DNA of 64,000 nucleotides, taken from positions 1 through 64,000 of the forward strand of contig CAYGPD010000003.1 of NCBI GenBank assembly GCA_964351655.1, written 5' to 3'. The notes beneath the pieces are model-generated. The model made no database searches and was not told the origin of the DNA. It worked only from the letters and a program-made list of their open reading frames with translations. The DNA comes from Hirschia sp964351655. GTDB lineage: Bacteria > Pseudomonadota > Alphaproteobacteria > Caulobacterales > Hyphomonadaceae. This document shows positions 43,408 through 52,982 of this stretch, piece after piece. The position numbers and the translations under genes were made by a program. The first letter of the stretch is position 1. Each line of letters begins with the position of its first letter.

Positions 43408-45836
43408 CTATGCGTCTTCTGAAGTGTTAAGCGGTAGAGTGTAGTCATCCGCACCTATGATCGGCAGTGTTCTAAATCGCTGCCCAGTCGCCGCAAATAT
43501 CGCATTCGCCAAAGCTGGTGCGGCAGGCGGTGTGCCCGGCTCACCAACACCCGCTGGCGGTGCATTCGACTCGATAATATCAACCTCAAATTCACGTGGC
43601 GCTTCATCCATCCGCAACACACGCCAGTCTGGGAAGTTAGCTTGCTCTACCGCGCCATCCTTCATAGAAATTCTGCCATAAAGTGCGTTAGATAGGCCAA
43701 ATATTGTTCCGCCTTCCATCTGCGCTTTTACGTGTATCGGATTGACAATCGTACCCGCATCCACAGCGACCCAAACACCAGGAATTGAAAGATTACCCTT
43801 GTCATCCACGGCCACCTCAACAACTGTCGCAACATATGTCAGGAAGGAGCGGTGCACAGCGATACCAAGGCCATGTCCTTTAGGAAGATCACGTCCCCAT
43901 TTCGCCATTTCTGCCGCACGTTTAGCAACATGTGTAAGACGGCCCGTTTCAAATGGATATTCAGCCGCATCCGCACCATAGTTTGGATAATTTGTATTTT
44001 CATCAGCGTTTGGATCATCAATACGTGATGCCCCGATCAGCTCGATTAAAAAGTCTTTTGGGTCACGCCCAGCAGCGGCAGCCATTTCAGCCACAAAGCT
44101 CTGGTTCGCAAATACTTGGTGAATATTGGCAACGGAACGTAACCACCCAATTCTAGCATTTGCTTCTGCTTTTATACCTTCAATTTGAAGATTTGGCACG
44201 TCGAACGCCACGTCTGTAGCACCCATACCAACTTCAAAACTTGTCGGCGCATTTGAACCGGGATTGAAAATTGATGTAATCGTTGGGAAAGCAGCGCGGT
44301 GCAAGTAAGATGTACATTTGCCATCTGCATTCAAACCACCTTCGAAGCGATGCACACTTGTTGCGTGATAGTATCCGTGCCGAATTTCATCCTCACGCGT
44401 CCACACCACTTTTACAGGCTTCCCAACTTCGCGTGCAATGATTGCTGCTTCAACCGCGAAGTCACATTTGGATTTGCGTCCAAATGCGCCCCCCAACCAA
44501 GTCGCATGAACTTTGATTTTTTCAATATCCACACCCAATACATCAGAGATAGTTTTGCGTGTTGTCTGTGCATCTTGAACACATGCCCATACTTCAAGTG
44601 CATCCCCTGTCCATTCCGCGGTCGCACTTGGCGGCTCAATCGGCGAGTGAACCAGAAATGCAGTCTTATATTCAGCAGTTACCTTTGTATCAGCTTCTGC
44701 ATAGGCTTTATAAACATCGCCGCGTTTGCGATGGATATCACCTGCTGATTTCGTGCGCTCACTCAAAACATCCAGGAAGGCATCAGAGTCAAACCCTGCA
44801 TTTGGTCCTTTATCCCACTCAACACTCAAAGCTTCACGGCCTTGAATTGCTGACCAAGTATCTTTAGCGATTACTGCAACACCGCCTAGAGCCTTAAAGG
44901 CAACCGGCGCAGTTACCTCAGGCATCTGCACTGTCTGCAAAACACCAGGCACTTGAAGGCTTTGGGCGTTATCAAAGGACTTCACCTTTCCCAAAACTTG
45001 TGGGGGATGCGCAATTACAGCGTAAACCATATCAGGGCGCTGCACATCCATACCAAATGTGCCTTCACCATGAACAATTTTCTCAACTGTCAGTGAAGAA
45101 ATCGCCTTACCGATCAAACGCCAATCTTCACGATTTTTAAGTGTGATCTCTTCTTCTTTTGGCACTTGCAGATTTGAAGCTGCTTCAGCCAGTTGCCCAT
45201 ATGTAAGTGTTTTATTGCTTGGTTTGTGCGTCACTACACCTTGTTCCGCATGACAGTCGCCTACAGCAACACCCCAATGGTTTGCAGCAGCTTGGGTCAA
45301 CATTGCGCGCATCGCACCACCCGCAACTCTCAAGCGGTGGAAATTGTATCGAACAGAACGCGATCCGTCCGTATTTTGGTCACCGTATTTTGGGTTTCCT
45401 AAAGCTTGAACAACTTCAACCTTCTCCCATTCCGCTTCTAACTCTTCGACCACGATCTGGCTCATAGATGTCCAAGATTGTTGGCCCATCTCAGCGCGGT
45501 GACAGGTCACTTTGACTGTGCCGTCTTTTTCAATTGAAATCCATAAAGATGGCGTTGCATCACCGCCTTTAATATNNNNNNNNNNCCTTTTATATTTGTC
45601 AGTGGGCTGGGACCGGCTGGCGTTGGCGGCGTAGGGTCAATAACAACCTCTTCCTCTCCAGCTTTTGCGCATCCAGCAAGAGACACACCAATCACGAACA
45701 CACTCGACGCCGCCACAAAGCTTCGACGACTTAAATTTACCGGACTCGTATCATTGGCAGTTGAAGCCGTATTCCCATCCGTTTTTTGAGCGGAGTGACT
45801 CGCCCCTTTTATTAGATCAGATATGCTAGAATACAT
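43408..45836 (-). CDS. iorB: IorB-like molybdopterin hydroxylase large subunit (gapped)
   Basis: This is the molybdenum-binding subunit of an IorAB-type aldehyde or N-heterocycle hydroxylase. It begins with a twin-arginine signal containing a lipobox-like Cys (LSRRSFVAASSVFVIGVSLA, Cys near residue 55), and later has VVEELEAEWEKVEVVQ, GGAFGRKSKCDFAVEAAI, EMGGTIFGLS-like EGGTIFGLSNAL and the final GVGEPGTPPAAPALANAI with the catalytic Glu. Ten N at 45576-45585 interrupt the frame near residue 84; reading frames on the two sides differ by one, so the gap is a placeholder and not a true frameshift. Usual length of about 730-780 residues would be preserved. Confidence 0.85.
45576..45585. other. 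Assembly gap (10 N)
   Basis: Ten consecutive N bases lie inside iorB. Similar sequence on each side (AATATAAAAGG and ATATTAAAGG) suggests that a short direct repeat complicated assembly. Confidence 0.99.
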
Positions 45837-46125
45837 ATTATCTTCCCCTGAATTGCAAAACGCCCACTATCATTGAGCCTCAAATATTGTGTACCTGTAA
45901 CCTACAAACTCTATTGTTGAACCCATATATGCATTCATCATATCATAACACTACAGGAAATAGGCTTAGTTCTCAAATTTTTATAAGAAATTGTTATATA
46001 TAACGATTTTTGCTTAACTAAAACTAATGCAGATATATCTTTCTAACTCGACGAAAACTAGATACCGATACACACTTCCCAATATGTTTGGGGATGGCTG
46101 CTAAAACACCCCAAAAGCACATGGA

Positions 46126-47115
46126 ATGTTACATTTGTCACAAAATCCTTCACCATCGTCAACCGAACATCCGCTGGATGTCATCACATCCGCGTTATCA
46201 TTTATGTCAAACGGCTCAAAAGCAGCACTTGTTTTTGTAACGGATATACTTGGGGGAGCCGTACGTGCGCGTGGCGCAGTTATGGCGGTGTCAGAACATG
46301 GTGAGATTGCAGGTTATCTCTCTGGCGGATGCATTGATTCAGATGTGAAGATGCAAGCTATTACTGCGATTAAAGAAGCGAAATTTAAAACGCTGCGCTA
46401 TGGTGAAGGCTCCCCTTTTTACGACCTCAAACTCCCTTGCGGCGGCGCTATAGAAGTCTCAATTTGCCCAAACCTTTCTCCCGCAGTGCTTTCATCCATC
46501 TCTCAGCAATTACTCAAGCGCAAACCTGTTTCCATCAAGATTAGCTCCCAAGGACAGGTGCTAATTGATACACCACGTTTTTCTGACCCACCCCCGATAC
46601 CGGAATGGAAAAACGGCTCTTTTCACGTCACCTACCTGCCCAAGCTTCAGCTAAGAATTGCCGGACGCGGTGCCGACCCAATTGCTCTGGCCCGAATTGC
46701 CAATGCGAGCGGCATTCCCGTATCATTATGGTCGCCTGATACAGACACATTGGAAATAGCCAACTTAGAAAACATCCCGCAAAGCCTGCACTTAAAAACA
46801 CCGGATACAACACCAGAACACAATGATGATATTTGGACGGCATTCGTCCTCATGTTCCACGACTCCCAATGGGAAACATCCCTCCTCAAAAATGCTTTAG
46901 CGGGAGATGCCTTTTATGTCGGTGCTGTTGGCAGCGCCAAAACGCACGCCAAACGTTGCATTTTATTGCAAGAGGCCGGAATCGAAAAAGATGAGATTGA
47001 CCGCATGCATGCCCCGATAGGATTGGTCCCCTCCCTACGCGATGCGTCCATGTTAGCGATCTCCACTCTGGCTGAAATTATTGACGCTTTTCAAAAACGC
47101 CACACACCGTCATGA
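46126..47115 (+). CDS. XdhC-family molybdoenzyme maturation protein
   Basis: The 329-residue protein has the XdhC pattern AALVFVTDILGGAVRARGAVMAV, GGCIDSDVK, YGEGSPFYDLKLPCGGAIEV and a Rossmann-like C-terminal domain (DAFYVGAVGSAKTHAKR and IEKDEIDRMHAPIG). XdhC-type proteins bind and sulfurate the molybdenum cofactor and insert it into hydroxylases. It is divergent from iorBA and probably serves it. It overlaps the next gene by ATGA. Confidence 0.88.
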   Translation: MLHLSQNPSPSSTEHPLDVITSALSFMSNGSKAALVFVTDILGGAVRARGAVMAVSEHGEIAGYLSGGCIDSDVKMQAITAIKEAKFKTLRYGEGSPFYDLKLPCGGAIEVSICPNLSPAVLSSISQQLLKRKPVSIKISSQGQVLIDTPRFSDPPPIPEWKNGSFHVTYLPKLQLRIAGRGADPIALARIANASGIPVSLWSPDTDTLEIANLENIPQSLHLKTPDTTPEHNDDIWTAFVLMFHDSQWETSLLKNALAGDAFYVGAVGSAKTHAKRCILLQEAGIEKDEIDRMHAPIGLVPSLRDASMLAISTLAEIIDAFQKRHTPS

Positions 47116-47729
47116 CATTGGATGATGTCGATTTCGTTTTGCTCGCTAGCGGCCTATCTTCAAGATATGAAGATGGCGACAAACTTCTTGCTAAATTATC
47201 TGGCAAACCAATTCTCGAATATTCTGCCAGTTTGGTTCCCTCAGACTCGAAGTCTGCAAAGCTCGCAATCCTAGGGCCAGACCAGCCCGAACGCAGACAT
47301 ATAGCAGATGCACATCACTGGACCATCATAACCAACCCATCCCCAAAACAGGGACAAGGCAGCTCCCTTGCTGTGGCATGTCAGGCGCTAAGCGCGAGTC
47401 AGAATTTGCGCCCTTTTATAGTGTTGCTAGCAGATATGCCATTCATCCCTAACCACCACCTTGAAGCACTCATTCTTGCTTTTAAAGATGGCGTTGATGC
47501 TGTTTTTACTGAAGTTGAAGGCAAATTAATGCCGCCGGCTTTATTCTCCCACCAACTCATCCACACATTCACATCACTCACTGGAGATAAGGGTGCGAAA
47601 TCAGCCCTCGGGAATGGCCTGAACCTCAAAAAAGTCCAACTGGATGCCGCATTTGCATTTGATATTGATAGTGTCGCTGACTTAGAACACGCAGAACGCA
47701 TTGTTTCTGAAACAAAATCTGCCCCCTAA
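47112..47729 (+). CDS. MobA/MocA-like molybdenum cofactor nucleotidyltransferase
   Basis: A 205-residue nucleotidyltransferase with LLASGLSSRYEDGDKLLAKL at the N-terminus, instead of the classical LAGGxSxRMG/R, and PFIVLLADMPFIP for the catalytic Asp. It would make the cytosine-dinucleotide or guanine-dinucleotide form of the cofactor; MocA is the usual partner of XdhC and IorAB. It is coupled to the XdhC gene by a four-base overlap. Confidence 0.83.
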   Translation: MTLDDVDFVLLASGLSSRYEDGDKLLAKLSGKPILEYSASLVPSDSKSAKLAILGPDQPERRHIADAHHWTIITNPSPKQGQGSSLAVACQALSASQNLRPFIVLLADMPFIPNHHLEALILAFKDGVDAVFTEVEGKLMPPALFSHQLIHTFTSLTGDKGAKSALGNGLNLKKVQLDAAFAFDIDSVADLEHAERIVSETKSAP

Positions 47730-47753
47730 ATCATTACTCCAAGATTTAGGTAA

Positions 47754-47787
47754 TAAAAAAGCCGCCTCCCCGAAGGGAAGCGGCTCT
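47754..47787 (-). terminator. Terminator of the cold-shock gene
   Basis: AGCCGC-CTCCC pairs with GGGAA-GCGGCT around a CGAA tetraloop (47760-47786), and on the minus strand a run of T follows. It ends the cold-shock gene and also lies behind the MobA-like gene on the plus strand. Confidence 0.85.
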
Positions 47788-47809
47788 TTCAGCTTACAAT
47801 AAGCAAACC

Positions 47810-48019
47810 TTATGCAGGTTTGATGTTGTCTACAGCCATTTTTCCGCTGCGTTGGTCTTTTGCAGTGTCAAAAGAAACTTTTTGACCTTCTGAAAGACCG
47901 TTCATGCCTGCGCGCTCAAGAGCTGTTGCGTGTACGAAAACATCGTTTCCGCCGTCGTCAGGTGCAATAAAGCCGAAGCCTTTAGTGTCGTTGTAGAATT
48001 TAACTGTTCCAGTGTTCAT
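47810..48019 (-). CDS. Cold-shock domain protein
   Basis: The 69-residue protein is a single cold-shock domain with the RNP1 motif KGFGFI and RNP2 DVFVHATAL. It binds single-stranded nucleic acids and acts as an RNA chaperone. I chose the ATG at 48019, preceded by AGGAGTG, over an earlier in-frame start. A long leader (48020-48283) is typical of cold-inducible csp genes, though induction has not been shown. Confidence 0.95.
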   Translation of the reverse strand: MNTGTVKFYNDTKGFGFIAPDDGGNDVFVHATALERAGMNGLSEGQKVSFDTAKDQRSGKMAVDNIKPA

Positions 48020-48283
48020 GAAACACTCCTGTATTTTTGTCTGTGGGCTCAAAACATATGAACCCGGTAGTTCGAGTTTTTTTGGAGGTTTCTAAACGTA
48101 CGACCAACTAACGCCGTCTATGCCTGATTGTCCGGCCAAAATTCGAGCCATAGGTATGAAGCTTGTGGAGAAAATAGCAAGTGCAATAACTAAAAGAATG
48201 CATAGAAAATCAATTTAGTTCGTATTTTTAGAGCTTTTACTCGCATTTTTTCATCAATACTCGTAAAAGTCATATCATGGAAA

Positions 48284-48754
48284 CTACTTAGTCTCTGGCA
48301 AACCTTGAACAAGCAGCACATCGAAATCGGCCCAACCACCATCGATTCTTGCGCGTTTCAGAGCTTCATATTCAGGGCTATCCCAAAATTCCTTCGCCAC
48401 TTCTTTAGAAGGCCACTTGCCAATAACATAGCTTTGCGGTGCGTACTCGCCCTCCAACACCTCAACGCCGCCGCCCACTGCAATATAACTTGCACCATAT
48501 TTTTCGTATAAAGGTGGAAGCTTAGAAATATAACCTGCGCCAAATGAGTCTCGGTCCGTTACATCTCCAAGAACAACCATATATGCTGGTGCACTAGCTT
48601 CAGATGTTACTTGGGTCTCTACTACCTGTTCTGCGACTTCAACTGGCGCGACTTCAGCATTCTGAGGAGTCTTGTTTCCGGTACCGCCAAGCACGCTCAT
48701 TGTGCCCGCACCAATTAGAATACCTATAATTGTGGTTGCGACATATTTGATCAT
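48284..48754 (-). CDS. DUF1330 protein with membrane anchor
   Basis: A 156-residue protein with an N-terminal membrane segment or signal (ATTIIGILIGAGTMSVLGG), a Glu/Val-rich linker and a DUF1330 ferredoxin-like domain (about 55-156: YMVVLGDVTDRDSF, YGASYIAVGGGVEVLEG, WPSKEVAKEFWDSPEYEAL). DUF1330 proteins are usually cytoplasmic; the anchored form is less common. It is divergent from the catabolic island. Confidence 0.82.
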   Translation of the reverse strand: MIKYVATTIIGILIGAGTMSVLGGTGNKTPQNAEVAPVEVAEQVVETQVTSEASAPAYMVVLGDVTDRDSFGAGYISKLPPLYEKYGASYIAVGGGVEVLEGEYAPQSYVIGKWPSKEVAKEFWDSPEYEALKRARIDGGWADFDVLLVQGLPETK

Positions 48755-48799
48755 AGCTCAATCTTTCTTGAAATAATTTGCACAATGCTCTTTCCAATT

Positions 48800-48811
48800 G
48801 GTATATCATTT
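48800..48811 (-). promoter_or_regulatory. Catabolic-island motif, copy A
   Basis: GGTATATCATTT on the plus strand, i.e. AAATGATATACC on the minus strand. It is one of three exact copies of this 12-mer, all located at unit starts in the catabolic island. It sits 47 bases before the start of the first island gene and inside the divergent promoter region with the DUF1330 gene. A GntR operator is the likely meaning. Confidence 0.65.
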
Positions 48812-48857
48812 GAGAAAGTAACAAAAAGCAAGAGACCAAATCAAATCGGAGATTATT

Positions 48858-49556
48858 TTGACCCACGACCTTTCCAAACCGACAATGGTCACTTCCAACA
48901 AGACCGCACGTGAAATATTTGAGGAAACCCGCTCAAACCCTGCACGCGCACGTTTTGGTTTTGGCTCAAAACTCGCCATTGTAAATGTAGACCCACAAAA
49001 ATCCTACACACGCCCAGACCTCTACCCAAAAACAGCCTATATCACTGATCCTAATCAGATGACCTACATCAATGATATTTCCAAAGCTGCACGTAACAAA
49101 GGTCTCCCTGTGATTTGGACACATGTTGCATATATGGAAAATGCGGCTGACGCTGGCGTTTGGGGCACCCGTACAGATACCCCTGACAGTCTCCAAAATA
49201 TCAAATACGGTTCTGACCGCCATTCATTTGATGACCGTGTAGAAATAGATGAAAAAGTAGATGCGGTTTACACAAAACGTATGCCGAGCGCCTTCTTTGA
49301 AACGCCGCTCCAAAGCTTTTTGACGTGGCACAAAGTTGATACTGTAGTTATCACAGGCGGTTCGACATCCGGCTGCATCCGCGCAACTGCAGTTGATGCC
49401 CTCAGTCATGGCTACCGTACAATTGTTCCAATCGAAACTACAGCTGATAAACACGAAAGCTTCCACTTCGCGAACCTCACCGACCTTCTCATAAAATATG
49501 CAGATGTCGTGAACGTATCCGAAGTATTCGATGCGATTGAAGGATATAAAGGCTAA
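48858..49556 (+). CDS. Isochorismatase-like cysteine hydrolase
   Basis: The 232-residue protein belongs to the isochorismatase/N-carbamoylsarcosine amidohydrolase family. The catalytic triad is visible as Asp in NVDPQKSYTRP, Lys in VYTKRMPSAFF and Cys in GGSTSGCIRATAVD. Members hydrolyse C-N bonds of ureides and amides such as N-carbamoylsarcosine, ureidoacrylate or nicotinamide. The start is TTG with CGGAGA 10 bases upstream. It begins the catabolic operon and overlaps the next gene. Confidence 0.9.
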   Translation: MTHDLSKPTMVTSNKTAREIFEETRSNPARARFGFGSKLAIVNVDPQKSYTRPDLYPKTAYITDPNQMTYINDISKAARNKGLPVIWTHVAYMENAADAGVWGTRTDTPDSLQNIKYGSDRHSFDDRVEIDEKVDAVYTKRMPSAFFETPLQSFLTWHKVDTVVITGGSTSGCIRATAVDALSHGYRTIVPIETTADKHESFHFANLTDLLIKYADVVNVSEVFDAIEGYKG

Positions 49557-50500
49557 TGCACTCAGATCCCAATCTCTATGATTATTGGCCCTATCAAGGA
49601 CGCCCCAAAATAAAATGGCCTGATGGTAAAAAGCTTGCCTTCTGGATAGCTCCAAACATTGAATATTATGAATATATGCCGCCGACAAACCCTTTGCGTC
49701 AGCCTTGGCCACGCAAAAATCCTGATGTCGTCGGATATTCTCAACGCACATGGGGAAACACCGTTGGCCATTGGCGGTTAATGGATTTATTCGATAAATA
49801 TAATTTGCGTGGCTCAATATCTCTTTCGATTGGTCTCGTAGATCACCACCCCGAAATTATTGAAGCTGTCGCTGCGCGTAAGTGGGAGTTTTTCTCACAC
49901 GGGATATACAATACGCGCTTTAGTTACGAAATGAACGAAGCTCAAGAACGTGCAGTTCTTGAAGACTCTATTCGTACTGTTGAACAAGCCACAGGTGAGC
50001 GTATTCGTGGATATTTAGCGCCTGCATTAACGCATACAGAAAAAACGCTCGACCTCATAGCCGAATATGATTTTTGGTATACATGCGACCTTTTCCAAGA
50101 CGATCAGCCCCAGCCTTTGAAAACGAAAACAGGCAAACTGGTATCCATGCCATATTCACTCGAAGTGAATGATGTCATCACCTATTCTGTTCAAGGCTGG
50201 AGTCCAGAGCGCTACACAGAATTGCTGATCAATCATTTCAACCAGCTCCTAAAAGAGGGTGAAAAATCTGGAACAGTTATGTGTATTCCATTGCACGCAT
50301 ACCTTGTCAGCCAGCCACATCGCCTAGCGTGTTTTGAAGAGGCTCTAAAACACATCTGCTCTCACAAAGACGACGTCTGGTTCACAACAGGCGCTGAAAT
50401 CGCAGAATATTTTCGTGAAAATTATTGGGACCAATCGCTCGAGGACATTAAATCTCGTGGCGTAATGATAGGAGGGACAGGCTTTGCCCCTACCAGATAG
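49556..50500 (+). CDS. Polysaccharide deacetylase-fold hydrolase (PuuE-like) I
   Basis: A 314-residue NodB-fold protein of the PuuE/allantoinase-like branch: NPLRQPWPRKNPDVVGYSQR, GNTVGHWRLMDLFDKYNLRG, WEFFSHGIYNTRF and GYLAPALTHTEKTLDLIAEY. Members of this branch open cyclic ureides or imides rather than deacetylating polysaccharide. The canonical metal-binding aspartates of deacetylases are not obvious. It overlaps both neighbours and is followed by a paralogue, so the two may form a mixed complex. Confidence 0.85.
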   Translation: MHSDPNLYDYWPYQGRPKIKWPDGKKLAFWIAPNIEYYEYMPPTNPLRQPWPRKNPDVVGYSQRTWGNTVGHWRLMDLFDKYNLRGSISLSIGLVDHHPEIIEAVAARKWEFFSHGIYNTRFSYEMNEAQERAVLEDSIRTVEQATGERIRGYLAPALTHTEKTLDLIAEYDFWYTCDLFQDDQPQPLKTKTGKLVSMPYSLEVNDVITYSVQGWSPERYTELLINHFNQLLKEGEKSGTVMCIPLHAYLVSQPHRLACFEEALKHICSHKDDVWFTTGAEIAEYFRENYWDQSLEDIKSRGVMIGGTGFAPTR

Positions 50501-51395
50501 TTACCTAGAATATCCGCATCGCTCGCATGGAATGGATCAGGACCGTTACGGTTGGGACCCAGCAGATCGTCGTGCTCCGATAACGCTGAAATCGGGCATA
50601 AAAACACATGCGAACATTCTTATTCCGCTAGAGTTTTTCCCGTTAGATCCTGCTGCCAAGCCATTCAAACACCCAGGCGCAATGCAAACCCCTTATCCGG
50701 ATCTGCGTCATTTCACGACCCGTGATTACGGAAATCGTGTTGGTGTTTATCGTCTTTTAGAAGCACTCGCGGAAGCGAATGTAAAAGCCACTTTTGCCAT
50801 CAACGCAGAGATCGCCAAACGCTATCCTCCATTAATATCGGCAATAAAAGAAGCCGGACACGAAATAGCTGCACATGGTGTATCGACCTCTCACATTCAC
50901 TATGAAGACCTCGGTGAAGATGAAGAACGCGCTTATATCAACACCGTGCGCGAGACTTTTCCCGATGCTGTTACTTGGATGTCTCCAGCTCGCAATGAAA
51001 GTACACGTACGTTGGACCTCATTAAAGAAGCAGGCTTTGACATTTGTTTGGATTGGGAAGCAGATACACGCCCACTCATGATGCACACTCAACACGGCGA
51101 TATTTGTGCGCTACCAAATTACAATGAATTATCTGATTTCAAATTGCTTTTGGATAGAAGCCAATCAGAACGTGAATGGATCAAGCAGATCAAAGACGCC
51201 GCTGAATACCAAGTCTCTCTATTTGAAAAAGAAGGTGCAAGCTCATTTGCCTTCACATTAACACCCTATATTCTTGGCCAACCGTTTCGCATTCACGCTG
51301 TATGCGAAATGCTCAAATCCCTTCAGAACATAGATGGTTTGGCATTCTCTACAGCTTCAGAAACCGCACTAGATTTTAGTGAAGGAACATCATAA
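50484..51395 (+). CDS. Polysaccharide deacetylase-fold hydrolase (PuuE-like) II
   Basis: The 303-residue paralogue carries YGNRVGVYRLLEALAEANVKATF, AGHEIAAHGVSTSHIHY and the family Pro in SPARNESTRTLDLIKEAGF. It starts at a TTG preceded by AGGAGGGACAGG and overlaps the end of the first paralogue by 17 bases. Sequence similarity to that protein is low but the architecture is shared. Its metal-binding residues differ from the first copy. Confidence 0.85.
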   Translation: MPLPDSYLEYPHRSHGMDQDRYGWDPADRRAPITLKSGIKTHANILIPLEFFPLDPAAKPFKHPGAMQTPYPDLRHFTTRDYGNRVGVYRLLEALAEANVKATFAINAEIAKRYPPLISAIKEAGHEIAAHGVSTSHIHYEDLGEDEERAYINTVRETFPDAVTWMSPARNESTRTLDLIKEAGFDICLDWEADTRPLMMHTQHGDICALPNYNELSDFKLLLDRSQSEREWIKQIKDAAEYQVSLFEKEGASSFAFTLTPYILGQPFRIHAVCEMLKSLQNIDGLAFSTASETALDFSEGTS

Positions 51396-52432
51396 TGCGA
51401 TATTCCGCTCTTGCACTTCAAACAGTGTGTGACGCCGTCAACCAAGATAAGACAATTGAAGATGCACATGCGCGCATGGACCGCGCAATTGTCCGTATCA
51501 CGCAGCAAATCGGTGCAGGTAAGGGATTCCTAAAAGGGTTTAACGGTTATGACCTTAAACTCGTCGTACTACCAGAATACTGGATGACGGGTTTTCCTTT
51601 GGGTGAAACACGGGAAGAATGGCAGGCCAAAGCAGCAATCAGTATGGATGGTGAGTTTGCTGATAAACTTGCGGCAGTCGCTCAAAAATTAGGTATCTTT
51701 CTATGCTCAAACCACTACGAAACTGACCCCAATTTTCCTAATCTCTACTTTCAATCCAACATTGTCTACGGACCGAACGGAAACACACTTTTGCGGTATC
51801 GCCGCATGATCTCCCTCTATACGCCGAGTCCTTACGATGTGTGGGATAAGTATCTGGATGTGTATGGTGAGGAAGCAGTTTTCCCCGTCGCCGATACTGA
51901 AATTGGTGTTTTGGCAACAATCGCAAGTGAAGAAATTCTCTACCCTGAAATTGCGCGCATGCACGCCTTTAAAGGTGCCGAGATTATTCTTCACCCAACA
52001 TCTGAAGTTGGCGCACCAACGCTTACGCCTAAGCACATTTGCAAAAAAGCACGTGCGATTGAGAACATTTCATATGTCGTCTCCGCAAACTCCGCCAGCA
52101 TTATTGGAACACCTGTCCCCGCAGCTTCCACCGATGCAATGTCTACGGTGCTAGATTGGTATGGCCGCACATTGGCAGAAACGGGAACTGGCGAAACACT
52201 TAACGCCAACGCTGTCTTAGACCTAAATGCTTTGCGCGAAACACGTCGTAAAACAGGAATGACCAACACACTCTCGCGCCTACCAAATACAGCATTTGCT
52301 TCCGAGTATGCACGGGCTACTCACGCGCCTCCCAACCGAACACCAGACGGGCAGATGATTGGGCGCATGGAGGCACTAGCCCAACAGCAGGCAGTCATCG
52401 ACAGCCTCGCATCTCGCAATATATTGAAATAG
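51395..52432 (+). CDS. Nitrilase-fold protein with altered catalytic triad
   Basis: This 345-residue protein has the nitrilase fold: VVLPEYWMTG supplies the Glu, GNTLLRYRRMIS replaces the Lys-containing YRK motif with Arg, and IASEEILYPEIAR stands where the nucleophile Cys is expected and has Ser. The rest, including HPTSEVGAPTLTP and SIIGTP, follows the family. It may be a non-hydrolytic relative, or use a different nucleophile. It overlaps the second deacetylase-fold gene by one base. Confidence 0.82.
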   Translation: MRYSALALQTVCDAVNQDKTIEDAHARMDRAIVRITQQIGAGKGFLKGFNGYDLKLVVLPEYWMTGFPLGETREEWQAKAAISMDGEFADKLAAVAQKLGIFLCSNHYETDPNFPNLYFQSNIVYGPNGNTLLRYRRMISLYTPSPYDVWDKYLDVYGEEAVFPVADTEIGVLATIASEEILYPEIARMHAFKGAEIILHPTSEVGAPTLTPKHICKKARAIENISYVVSANSASIIGTPVPAASTDAMSTVLDWYGRTLAETGTGETLNANAVLDLNALRETRRKTGMTNTLSRLPNTAFASEYARATHAPPNRTPDGQMIGRMEALAQQQAVIDSLASRNILK

Positions 52433-52443
52433 AAAGAGACCCC

Positions 52444-52863
52444 ATGACGACTTTTCCAGAAAAACCACCCTTCGTACCGAAGATGACACAAACATGCTAT
52501 TTGGTGACATGTACCGATGGTCCAAGCAGTGCTGAACCTCGCGCCGAGCATTTAGCCGGCCACCTTCAACACGTGGAAGACAATTGGACACGTTATATCA
52601 CAGCAGGCCCAGTCCGTGAGCCGGGCGGAGAAGCGCTTGTAGGGTCCATATTCTTGGTGCTTGCTGATTCTCTAGAAGATGCACAAACACTTATGAATGG
52701 AGACCCATACTTGACGTGCGGAATGTATCAAACGGTGAAATACCAAGAGTTTTCCAATTCTATTGGTCAGTATATTGGCGGAAAAATCTGGAAAGACCTT
52801 GATTCTATTAAACATCGTGCTGCTGGTGGCCCAGTAAACGACATCACAAAAGGTGTCAGCTAA
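52444..52863 (+). CDS. YCII-domain protein
   Basis: A 139-residue protein with a YCII domain (TCYLVTCTDG...HLAGHLQHVEDNWTRYITAGPV). Such domains have a small ferredoxin-like fold with a conserved His-Asp pair and occur in catabolic operons as isomerase- or dehydrochlorinase-like enzymes. It ends the first operon of the island, before a 9-bp inverted repeat and the GntR gene. Confidence 0.8.
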   Translation: MTTFPEKPPFVPKMTQTCYLVTCTDGPSSAEPRAEHLAGHLQHVEDNWTRYITAGPVREPGGEALVGSIFLVLADSLEDAQTLMNGDPYLTCGMYQTVKYQEFSNSIGQYIGGKIWKDLDSIKHRAAGGPVNDITKGVS

Positions 52864-52880
52864 TAGTATTCAAAATGCAG

Positions 52881-52905
52881 ATTGCACCACATTAAATGGT
52901 GCAAT
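52881..52905 (+). promoter_or_regulatory. Inverted repeat between YCII gene and GntR gene
   Basis: ATTGCACCA (52881-52889) and TGGTGCAAT (52897-52905) form a perfect 9-bp inverted repeat with a seven-base loop. It is 78 bases before the GntR start. It could be an operator or a terminator of the upstream operon, but no T-run follows on the plus strand. Confidence 0.5.
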
Positions 52906-52982
52906 TTGTCGCATTCTGTTTGGATAGTTCGGAAATTCAGATTACAAGAGTCAAAAGCCACGACTCTTCAGGAAATCCAATT

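Noticed and set aside
45507..45836. Separate short gene with unknown residues, overlapping a larger gene
   Set aside because: It is the start of iorB; the run of N changes the frame artificially.
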